A stretch of DNA of 64,000 nt from Diphasiastrum complanatum (taxonomy: Eukaryota > Streptophyta > Lycopodiopsida > Lycopodiales > Lycopodiaceae), in the NCBI GenBank assembly GCA_029204225.1, contig CM055105.1, forward strand, positions 49,055,688-49,119,687, in the 5' to 3' direction. Positions 33,576 to 42,548 of the stretch are shown here, one piece after another. The position numbers and the translations under genes were made by a program. The first letter of the stretch is position 1. The number at the start of each line of letters is the position of its first letter. The notes under the pieces were generated by a model. It worked only from the letters and a program-made list of their open reading frames with translations, did not search any database and was not told the DNA's origin.

Positions 33576-35492
33576 ATGGACCTAGAGACGCTGTTGCAAT
33601 TAGAGTTTTGTTGCTGGATGCAGCAAGCCCACTCATGCGGCCCAGTGCAGAGCCACATTCACAAAAGTTCCGATTCATGGATCCAATTCGATAATCGAAC
33701 AGGACAGCTGAAATTCGGCCTTGGAGGCCTGCTATGGCTAATTCAGCTTCCAAGCGGATATCGATCTGAAGCCGACCCAACCGGAAGATGGAAAAGAATT
33801 CAATCATCTTCTGCTACTACAATTTCTCAAGCATTTCGTGTGAGGATTCTCGGCGCATCGGGCCCCGTCATGTCTTGCAAACACACAGCTTCTGATCCTG
33901 AAATAATATTCAATGAGCAAAAGATAAAGGAGACTTCGGATTGGAAAATAGATTTATGTTGGGCAGAACCAGGGCTAAGAGCAGACCTTGCTCAAGTCGC
34001 AGCTATGTGCGAGAAATTGATCCAATCTGCTGGAACTCTTTTTGACGTGCTTGATGCCATGGAGAGCTTCTGTGAGCAGTATGTGAGGTTTGCAGACGAG
34101 AAGGATGCCATGTTATGTAGGTATCTGAGGTATAACGTCGAGGCTGCTGTGAGTAGATGCAAAATCTCAAGCGAGACAGTCGAGGAGGTAGCCAAAGCAG
34201 CAGCCGCGATACTGTCGTGTCTGCTCCTCCAAGGAAATTGCGAAGCTTTGGCTGCCAAGCTTACGGAAGTCTCCTTTGGCTATGGATCGTCCGATGAGAG
34301 TGCGACTTCTTCCGCAGAAACTACGACCTATGGAAAATTAGAGATGGATTCTTCGATTACTATGAGTAAATGGAAGGCCTTTGGAGCGGCGGCTGGCGAT
34401 GACACAAAGGCTGATGAAATTCCTATTATCCATACACAAGAAGATCACGCGCTGGCGAACGAGTATGAGCAATTAGAGGACCAAAACGTCACTAACCTAT
34501 CGATCAAGAAGAGAAAGCTTAGCGATGCAGGAAATCATATTATCAGCAATAAAGGATGGGGACTAAGGAGCTCATCAGACTATTTTTCACTCTTAGAACT
34601 GATAAAAGAGACAGATGTCAAAAAATTCATCCGCCTCTCTGATGAATTCCGGAAGACTTCGACGTCGACTGTGTGGAAAATGGCAAAGGTGAAAGCTATT
34701 CGGGATGGGAAAGTGTTACACTGGTGCAATATCCGAGGCTCTTGGCAGAACAACCTCACTATAGACATCTCTTTAGACCTTCCATCCTTCATGGATAACG
34801 ATCTCACAGCCGTAGCCAATGCCATCGGCTTGAACAAAGATCAACCCCTCTATATCAAAATAATTTTCCAGAAACATTCTTCGGAGCAATCGATCTCTCT
34901 TACCGACCCAGCAGTAATCGCATCTCAGCCGTATTGCAAGGCCTTGTCCTCCTCTTTTGCTATCTCCTATCTTCTTCCTCACATCGTGAGACAGTATCTA
35001 GAGCAACAGCTGAAACCATCGCTAGTGCTTTCACAGAAAAATTGCTTTACTGGGCTGCTGCGGTACGTGGTCAAGTATTTGGCATGCCTTACTTCGATCT
35101 GTGTAGTCTGTGGACTCCAACTCGGATATGTCCCTAGCGATGATCCCAGGGTATGCAGTCTCACAATTTGTCAAGCTCGTTTTCTTTCCTGGTCGATGGT
35201 GAAGAAACCGGCTGCATCATCTCCACAGCCAGCGAAGATAGCAAAAGAATTGGAGCTCTCGTACTGGGATTATTACGATTCTGATGACTGCACGGATGGT
35301 GACCAACTTAATGATAATTTGTTCCTTTCTGATAAAAGCGACGATTCCATAGGCAAAGATGAAGCTCATGAGCACGATATAACAGATAACGACGGTGACA
35401 CCGACATGGAAACTGATGCAGGTCACGCAGCAACCTGCAGTGCACTGAGGAGTATAGTAGCAGATGCGAAGCTAATGTTAAAAGCTGGGTAA
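33576..35492 (+). CDS. Intact 638-residue protein of unknown function, with CX2C-CX4C cluster and acidic tail
   Basis: A single uninterrupted frame of 638 codons, by far the longest in the window, with even codon use and no transposon motif. I do not recognise the family. Visible parts: an N-terminal segment (about 1-140) with many Trp and Gly; an Ala/Cys-rich probably helical region (about 136-232); a low-complexity Ser/Thr link with a basic KKRKL (311-315), a possible nuclear signal; a segment at 340-500; a Cys cluster C509, C512, C527, C532 that could bind one zinc; and an acidic tail (565-612). The Cys cluster after a long helical segment faintly recalls the zinc-like region before the catalytic domain of PARP6/8-type ADP-ribosyltransferases, but no catalytic domain follows. 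The last codons AAA-GCT-GGG-TAA contain GGGTAAAT, a possible splice donor at 35489, so the frame may continue at 36264-36327. Confidence 0.75.
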   Translation: MDLETLLQLEFCCWMQQAHSCGPVQSHIHKSSDSWIQFDNRTGQLKFGLGGLLWLIQLPSGYRSEADPTGRWKRIQSSSATTISQAFRVRILGASGPVMSCKHTASDPEIIFNEQKIKETSDWKIDLCWAEPGLRADLAQVAAMCEKLIQSAGTLFDVLDAMESFCEQYVRFADEKDAMLCRYLRYNVEAAVSRCKISSETVEEVAKAAAAILSCLLLQGNCEALAAKLTEVSFGYGSSDESATSSAETTTYGKLEMDSSITMSKWKAFGAAAGDDTKADEIPIIHTQEDHALANEYEQLEDQNVTNLSIKKRKLSDAGNHIISNKGWGLRSSSDYFSLLELIKETDVKKFIRLSDEFRKTSTSTVWKMAKVKAIRDGKVLHWCNIRGSWQNNLTIDISLDLPSFMDNDLTAVANAIGLNKDQPLYIKIIFQKHSSEQSISLTDPAVIASQPYCKALSSSFAISYLLPHIVRQYLEQQLKPSLVLSQKNCFTGLLRYVVKYLACLTSICVVCGLQLGYVPSDDPRVCSLTICQARFLSWSMVKKPAASSPQPAKIAKELELSYWDYYDSDDCTDGDQLNDNLFLSDKSDDSIGKDEAHEHDITDNDGDTDMETDAGHAATCSALRSIVADAKLMLKAG

Positions 35493-36900
35493 ATTCTTCA
35501 CTATCTTTATTATATAAACTTAATGGTAAGATCATGGATGAATCTCATTGTATGGTTACAGTTGTAGCGCACTTCGGTTTTTGAGATCATACTGACGCCT
35601 CTGGAGTCTGCAAGATGAATTTATCTGTCTAACTTCTGGGTGTAAATAGCAGGATTTCGTTGATTGCAATCGAATACAAATTGCTGTGGTCGTTGCTGTA
35701 GCCAGCAATCTGAAAACGTTATTTCAATAGGGAAGAGCCGCATAACAATCTTAGAATCGCACTGCATGGCGGGATCGGGGCAGGTCCTTATTCAACCAGT
35801 AAATGGGGAAGGAAGAATTTAGAAGTGGCTGATCTGAAGTAATTGAAGGATCCTATTGACACTTGTGGGCTATAATTAACCATATGAATTTGTCATAAGA
35901 ATTCTGGGGAAAATCGAGTTTTCTTTGGAAACGATTTTAGTTCCACCAGCAACAACTCCTCCCGTTGGGCTTTATTTCGATATTAATTTAGATCATAGTT
36001 CAAAGATTTTTGCTCAGATTTTTCTGCCTTACCGCATATCTCGGTAGTTTCTAGCAATCTCTAACAATAACCTCAAAATATGCAGCAAGACTTGTCCGAT
36101 CCCAATTCAGATCTGTTAAATCATATTCACAGCTTTATCAATCTAATAGTGCAACAGAAGCTGTGATTACATTTTTCGATACAGCTTGCTGATCATTACT
36201 GCTTAAACGTACAAAACAACGAGGTTAATTGTGTTTCTTGTTAACACGATTTTGTTGGTGCAGATCCATGCAGCCACAGAAGCAGATATTTGGCACATCC
36301 ACATTGCCAAGCTCGGAGATAGTCTAACGCTACAATTTATACATGGCAGATCTTAGATCGAATCAGAAGAGGAAATTGAAAAGACCTCGTGAAATTTATG
36401 TTCACGGATCTCAAGTTAATAGGCTCTTATCTCAAAGTTATGCCCGCACTGTTTAACAACTAGTGCAAGTAGCTATAGATGGCTTTCAGCTGCATGCATG
36501 TGGATATTTTGATGGAACGTCATCTACATTAACTCACATTTGAAATACACTCTGAGGTTTCATACTTCGTGATGGGTAAGAATCAAATCAGACACAAAAT
36601 GAGATTTTTGCAAGTGCTCCACATAGATTATATGCACCAACCCTGCTGGTAATTTTACTCGTTCTTGCCTTTATCATAAACTCAGTCCACGGAAAGCAGG
36701 AATTTACGCACATCTATTGAAAAAAACATCAACCAACGATTTCTACACAGCTAGTTATCCACATAAACGCATCCAAACGTTTACCATTTTGCAATCTCAG
36801 ATTCTTCAGGCATCCGATACATAAAATACACTTTCAAAATGACAAATCACAGTAGAAGCTGCAAAATTCAGAAGCTAGAGGCTGGTTGTCCATCGTTGGA
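35493..36900. other. 3' flank; possible short final exon at 36264-36327
   Basis: If the donor at 35489 is used with the acceptor tttgttggtgCAG ending at 36263, the frame joins in phase and adds about 21 residues before a stop at 36327. This is a paper splice only. The remainder holds no gene. Confidence 0.3.
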
Positions 36901-37338
36901 GCATAATTTACTTATTTCTTGTTCTGAAAAAGCTGGAGTTAGGCTATAAAATTTCCAGAGTACTGCCATCAATCTCACTCGCCAAATTTTCTACTGCTTT
37001 CACTCGCTGGACAGCCGTGTTTTGGCTGCAGCTTTTGGTAAATAAAAACTATTCGTCCAGACATCTGACTTGCACAATCTGTACGAGACTTTAAATTTGG
37101 TACTTACAAACTAGTTCCAGTTCACTACAATTAATGCCCAAGTGCTCCTGTTTACTTTGTATTTTGGAGGTGTGTATTTTGAAGTCACCTCCGTTAACAC
37201 AATGCTCATGTGGATTTTCAAACCAAAATTTTAGGTCATCATTCTTTTCATTATCTTGTGAGCACCGCCCACACGGATGGCCCTTTGGCCTCGGTGGGCT
37301 CTCAACCACATAAAAAAAAAATTTAATTTTTTTTTTAA
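36901..37338. other. No convincing gene
   Basis: A minus-strand open frame crosses 37091-37537 but runs through the GC-rich repeat and low-complexity A/T tracts, so it is not taken as a gene. Confidence 0.3.
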
Positions 37339-37366
37339 AAATTGGCTGCGTCCAGGCAGCCAATTT
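37339..37366. repeat. Perfect 11-bp inverted repeat with 6-nt loop
   Basis: AAATTGGCTGC at 37339-37349 and GCAGCCAATTT at 37356-37366 are exact complements separated by GTCCAG. A transcript in either direction would form a stable stem. It adjoins long T and A tracts. Confidence 0.85.
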
Positions 37367-37439
37367 ATATCCCATAAGCATTATCCGAAATTTTTCAGAA
37401 GGGGATATATACAGAAACTCCCCTCCTACTTGCATGTGT

Positions 37440-37645
37440 GTGTGTGTGTGTGCGCGCTTGGGCGCTGGGGTGCCCGGCGCCCCGCGCTCTGCCTGCGCCA
37501 CTCTCTTTGCCCGGTGCCCTAGGCGCCCCAGGCGCAACTAGCCGGCGCCATGCTGCCCGGCGCCACCCGCTCTGCCTGGTGCCCCAGCGCCACCCGCTCT
37601 GCCCGGTACCCCGGCGCCACGGGAGCTGCCCGGCGCCGGGCATTA
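37440..37645. repeat. GC-rich minisatellite built on GGCGCC
   Basis: After a (GT)n run, about 190 bp of very GC-rich DNA repeats a unit of about 19-27 bp around CTGCCCGGCGCCACCCGCTC. GGCGCC or a close variant occurs about ten times. The surrounding DNA is AT-rich, so the change is abrupt on both sides. Confidence 0.85.
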
Positions 37646-38764
37646 TCGATCTTCCATCAGTTTCATACACCTCCTCAATATGAAATGGAGTTCCAGTGAT
37701 CTTATGCATACCTATGTTTAATGTATCCCTCTCTTTCTTCAAGTGATATGTCCTAGGGATTGGGACTTTTCTAATTTGAACTTGCTTAAAAGCTTCTCTA
37801 ATTAGTTTAAATATTGTTGCATATGCTTCCCTACTAATACCTGCAAAATCACAAGCACCCTGAACTATAGTCTTATCTAAAATATTTTAAATGTCCACCA
37901 TCAAAGACTCTGCTATTTTACACCTTACATTTGAAATCCTATTGTTCATCATGATATGCTCAGTGGATTTGCAAGTCAATATTGTGCCCAATGACATTCC
38001 TAGTGAAGCATTCTCTTTAATATTCGGAGGAGCTACTAATGCAGATCTGCAAAAAAAACAGATAGTTAACAGAATATCACCATAGCTGAAATTAAATCCA
38101 AATGTCATTGAAAAACTTACAAAATTTAGAATATGCTTACTTGAATGCACAGATCCTTCTATTTTGATAACCTTTTTTTGAAAGCGTTTGAATATCCTTG
38201 CAACTTTGTCACTTTCGCTCCTTACTTTCAGCCTTCTTCTTTACCAAATCCACATCCTTCAGTAATTGTAAGTTTTCAATACGAATAGACTGTAAGACTG
38301 ATTGCATTTGCTCTAGTTCTGATTTGATATTGATTGTTATCTTTTGTAATGAATCATTATTTTTTTTAAGTTGTTCATTTTCTTCTAACGTCTTTTGGAG
38401 ATGACAATCTCTATTCTGACAATAAGATGATATCCAAATTAACTCACCTTCTAAAAAGTGAACTTTATTCATATAAAGTTGTTTTCCATGGTTTTGGCAA
38501 TCTTTCACAATATGCTAGTGATCCACTATGCCCATTGCATATCCATGTAACTAAATGAGTTATTGAAGAGAATGTGGGATGTGTCAAAGTGCTTGGATCT
38601 TGTGGATATAATGTTCCATCTGTCCACAAATCCACGTTTTTCTTTCCTTCTGCCCTGTAACGAGAACAATCTTTAGCAGATATTTGAACTCCTTTGCCTC
38701 CTCTTCTCTGCAAAGGTGCCAAATCAATAGGGATATCCACATGTAAATGATATAATGTCATCAT
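37646..38764 (-). pseudogene. Multi-exon minus-strand gene remnant with coiled coil
   Basis: Coding-like pieces on the minus strand with splice signals. 38764-38465 reads a globular-looking stretch. 38508-38146 is a Lys/Glu-rich helical segment with heptad-like Leu/Ile spacing (LQKTLEENEQLKKNNDSLQK), probably a coiled coil; it ends at a donor TTCAA|GTAAGCAT. The next exon starts after TTTTTTTTGCAG at about 38050 (ALVAPPNIKENASLGMSLG) and continues, across one stop near 37890, to KKERDTLNIGMHKITGTPFH at 37742-37650. The family is not recognised. The stop and the frame change around 38490 suggest decay. It lies next to, and is transcribed away from, the H3-protease gene. Confidence 0.5.
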
Positions 38765-39113
38765 AAAAAAAATAATAGAGTAATCAGTTGCATCTAAGTA
38801 CTATGACCAGATTCTATGAAGCAAAACAAAACACTCATCTTTGATTATATTATATACTATGTACGATCAATCCAATCTCCATGCTTGTATGCTTGATTCA
38901 AATTTGGAAATGCCGCTCATTTTTTCATTCCAATAGGTAGTTGGCGCTCATATTTCCATTCTCGTGGAAGGAATGCATATGTAAACATTTTGCAATTTTT
39001 TCTGATTTGAATTTGGGGATGGTGGTCATATTTTAGATCCAGTGAAAATATTGCCCTTTTCGTAACCAATGGAGGGAATATTTTTGAATTTAGTCAAGTT
39101 ATACTGCGAACTG

Positions 39114-39512
39114 TTAACAGTTCTTAACTGTGACTATAGACACTATGGTTAGATCATTGGGAGTTGGGGAGGCCTTGGGAGTGGTGTGGGCAAGCAAATA
39201 AACAATATTGTAAACATCAAACAATTTGGTGAACATTCTATCCAGTCTATGTCTAAAAGCTGGGAAGAAATGAACAAGATCAGTATAATGCATGTACTGG
39301 AGTGGACCTATGGAGAAAACAAGCTTGCTAAGTATATCTCTAAATCTGACATAATGTTCATAAAATACATCGGAATTTGGTTGTGCAGTCTTCAAAACAT
39401 GTAGATATGGCCTGAATAGACTGTGGAAGTAGTCTAGATTTTCAGTAATCCCAAATTCACTCAAAAATGAACTCAAGCCTGATTCTCGTGAGGATGATGA
39501 GGAAGAGGCCAT
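39114..39512 (-). CDS. First exon or small gene of unknown function, divergent from the H3-protease gene
   Basis: A 133-codon frame beginning MASSSSSSRESGLSSFLSEF, rich in Phe, Tyr and His (FHSLFRPYLHVLK, FYEHYVRFRDILSK, LVHFFPAFRHRLDRMF). I recognise no domain. The Met at 39512 is preferred over one 16 codons upstream because a Ser-rich start follows it. It is head-to-head with 40338, with about 825 bp between the start codons. It may be the first exon of the minus-strand gene that continues at 38764. The 3' end holds the palindrome AACTGTTAACAGTT (39109-39122). Confidence 0.45.
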   Translation of the reverse strand: MASSSSSSRESGLSSFLSEFGITENLDYFHSLFRPYLHVLKTAQPNSDVFYEHYVRFRDILSKLVFSIGPLQYMHYTDLVHFFPAFRHRLDRMFTKLFDVYNIVYLLAHTTPKASPTPNDLTIVSIVTVKNC

Positions 39513-39755
39513 GACAGTAACGTGAATATCACACTTGTGCGCGCGGGAGAACTGAACCAAAACTAACTATCAAAACGGCGCAGGAGATGGATATGTACGG
39601 CAAACAGATACAGAATATCGCACTTGTGCGCGAGTAAGTATAGTTGCAAGCAAACGGACAGCAATGAGCGTGCACAAAAGCGATATGTCGTGAATCTCGA
39701 GAACGCAAAAGGTAAAAAATTATTCGGTTTTTGTGCCATTCATACTAAATTTTTG

Positions 39756-40015
39756 CACGTGTGGTCAACAGACTTATGACACGTGTCTACTTTCAATTGG
39801 ACAACAGGCGCAGGCACGTGTGAGATGACACCTGCACACGTGTGAAATGACACCTGAACACGTGTCGCGTGTTCATTCGATTGCTCATAAACACGTGTCA
39901 CTCTCACATTCGATCGTACAAATCCCACACGTGTAATGTGATAGGGTGACATGTGTCGCTCTCGCATTTGTCCATACAACTCCCACACATGTGATAGGAC
40001 GTTCTTTCGCACGTG
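39756..40015. promoter_or_regulatory. Dense array of CACGTG (G-box) palindromes
   Basis: Eight exact CACGTG sites at 39756, 39780, 39815, 39837, 39859, 39892, 39928 and 40010, plus CATGTG at 39950 and 39988. Most are extended as ACACGTGTC or CACACGTGTG. Spacings are close to 22 or 35 bp (24, 35, 22, 22, 33, 36, 22, 38, 22). CACGTG is the core bound by plant bZIP and bHLH factors, and ACACGTGTC resembles an abscisic-acid response element. The array lies between two divergent genes, ending just upstream of the TATA box at 40026. Confidence 0.85.
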
Positions 40016-40025
40016 CGAACCCTGA

Positions 40026-40032
40026 TATAAAA
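40026..40032 (+). promoter_or_regulatory. Candidate TATA box of the H3-protease gene
   Basis: TATAAAA lies 10 bp after the last CACGTG and 306 bp upstream of the start codon at 40338, implying a 5' UTR of roughly 280 nt. Confidence 0.6.
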
Positions 40033-40337
40033 TCACAAATTTTGATGAATTTTTGTCACTTTTTTTGCACTCCGCATATCTCATTTGTGCGCACCCTTCA
40101 CAATCGAAATTCTTACTTTCCATGCGCACAAGTCCGATACGTCTGCCTACGTGTCACCCCATTTCGCACTTGTGCATCTTTCCTCAAATCTAATCGTTCT
40201 CTCTGATATTCGGCTCGCATAGGTTCGATATACCGTACATTTTGTCCGTACAAAGCGGTCCTCTGCGAGTTCTTTATCATCCCTCCCTTCTCATCCTAAC
40301 CTTCATGTACAACTCCGCTATCACATAGTTCACGCCC

Positions 40338-42095
40338 ATGGATAGGAGAAAGCAGACAAGGAGGGACTTCTTCTCTCCTGGCTCATCCTCATCTCCTGCG
40401 GTTGCCATCACACCACCTGCTAGACCTAGAACGCGCAACCGCAGCAGGTGGCTCTTTGAGATATGCAAGTATCAGAGGTCAACAGTTCTGTTGATCCCAA
40501 GAGCTCCATTCTACTGTGCTGTCCGGAATATAACAAGAAATGATCTCGGACAGCACGTTAGATTCACACCGAGTGCTCTTCAGTGCCTTCAGGAGGCTGC
40601 TGAAGATTATAATAGCCTTTTTTTTGAGGATTCTTTTTTGCTTGCCATCCATACCAAGAGGGTTACCATAATTCCCAAGGATTTTCAGCTTCTGATGAGA
40701 ATGAGGGATAGGTACCGTAGGTTACATGTATCTCAGCCTGCTGCTCCTAGAGCAACTCCTGTAGATAGGACTAATCTTCCTACGAAGCGTCCTAGGAAGC
40801 AGACAGCCCCCAAGCTTGCTCTTAAGAAGGTGAAGCCTAACCCTTCAGATTCTGTGAAGCCTATCCCAGAATCCATTGTAGATAATGCTGCTGTTGATAA
40901 TGCTGTAAATATAGCTACCTCAGTTTTGGATACTCCTATAATTGCTGTAGATACTACACATCCACCTCCTCCTCCTCCTCCAAATTTTTGTACATATATA
41001 GATTCGGATGATTATCTTAAATTTGAGAAAGACATATCGGATGCTATAGATACAATTGGTACTCCTTTTTGTTTTAGACTAGATGAACTTGATTTTAGTA
41101 TTAATTTTCGAGTTCTAGATTGCCTGGATCTCAAAGACAGACGGGCTTCTATCAGTGATCCTGTAATAGAGTCCGGGCTTACACTCTTGCAATATGACAT
41201 TGCAAGAGATTCATCCAATGAGTTGCTGGTGCAGAGTAATTTCCTGCTTCAGGCCTTCAAGGAGAACAATGACACATTGTCACAATGTCTGACAAGTGGA
41301 TTCACACCAGCAACAACAAAGTATCTGCTCATACCTTATCATACGAAGTAAGTTATATTAAATGCTTCTTGCTGTTTTATGCATTAACATTGGCATTGTC
41401 AATGAAAATAGTTCTTAGAATTGCAACTAAAGAAATTTCAATCTTATTTTGCAGTGACCACTGGAGTTTGAACTTGATCTCTATTAAGAGATCTGTAAAT
41501 AATATTATTAAATATTTTTGTGTCAAGATGAATTCGGGAAGAAATACGCATAAGGATGTAGATATATACATTCCATATCTAAGTAAATATATTCCTACAG
41601 ACGTTCCCCATTCCATGGATTGGCAGATTGTCAGCTTGGAGGTAAACTCTGTCTTTCTTAATAGCATTTTGAAATCAATATTCTAATGAAATATTTTCAA
41701 TCTAATTCATTCTGTTTCATAATTGATTTCTTGTGTGCTGAATTATTTTGCAGTCACCCCAACAAAATGATTCATTCAGCTGTGGATGGTACACATTGTA
41801 CAATGCCAAGTTGTTTTTTGAGTGGTTCATCCTTCAACAAGATGTTGATATTTCTAAGGTAATAAATTCTGTTTATTCTTATTTTGGAATCATGATTAAT
41901 TTTCAATTCTGGTGATGTTATTGGCCATTACTAATACATGAATGTTCTATTTTGCAGTTTACACTTCCTGAGTACACATCAAGCCAGGTGTACAGATTTA
42001 GACAAGAAATTATCCTGAGTATACTGGCTAGGGCAAGGCTTCAGCCTCCCGTTATTGATGATGGTACAAAGGATGATGTAGTTGTACTAAATTAG
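40338..42095 (+). CDS. Histone H3-like domain fused to a Ulp1/SENP-type (C48) protease, four exons
   Basis: Exons 40338-41347, 41455-41641, 41754-41858 and 41958-42095; every intron is GT-AG and the joined frame is open for 479 residues. N-terminus: MDRRKQTRRD mirrors the H3 tail (R2, K4, Q5, T6 and R8 kept). Residues about 38-124 are an H3-type histone fold: KYQRSTVLLI, LQEAAEDY, FFED, AIHTKRVTIIPKDFQL. By eye about half of the fold matches canonical H3; loop 1 is one residue longer and the segment before the fold is shortened. A basic linker (151-167) and a proline run (209-215) follow. The protease: KYLLIPYHTNDHW gives His339, and SPQQNDSFSCGWY gives Gln403 and Cys409 with the standard Q-x5-C spacing. 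The Asp usually found in a YxDS segment appears to be replaced (Y357-F-C359-V). Ulp1 proteases cut SUMO or related modifiers. The H3 part is entirely in exon 1. Confidence 0.88.
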
Positions 42096-42548
42096 GATAA
42101 AAAAAAATATAGATAGCATAGAACAAAAATACATGTATAGACTTCATAGAAAAATATACATTGATATATTAAATGCTGCTCCAGTTTATGAATTTGGGAG
42201 CACAAAATACATGTATAGATGCCCAACTTGGGCTTTCATTTATTGAATGAAAGAGTGTATACACAGATTTTTACTAAAGTTTATTTGAAACTATTGTTCT
42301 CCCACAATGGTGATTGTTGTAGGTAGATCTTTGCAGCACGTTATCAGCTCCTGTCTTTTTCGCATCTGTGACATGGCAAATATTAGTGAATGTGCAATTG
42401 TAAATGATGACATTTTCTATTATTTTGTTCTATTTTGAAATGGCAATAAACATAAAGTACTTACGAGTCTTCCGTTGATGATAAATCTGAAATATGTTGG
42501 TAGATTGGTTTGTAATAGCATGAGTTCTGTTATGATAAAGTCAAGCTT
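42096..42548. other. 3' flank between convergent genes
   Basis: AT-rich; should hold the 3' UTRs of the H3-protease gene and the minus-strand gene to its right. No other feature. Confidence 0.3.

Noticed and set aside
34979-35164. Minus-strand frames inside the 33576-35492 gene
   Set aside because: Shadows of the long plus-strand frame.
37091-37742. Minus-strand frames through the GC-rich repeat (148 and 115 codons)
   Set aside because: The GGCGCC repeat lacks stop codons, so openness is not evidence; the two frames overlap each other in different phases.
40277-40468. Minus-strand frame overlapping the start of the H3-protease gene
   Set aside because: It is antisense to the clear H3-like N-terminus and has no motif.
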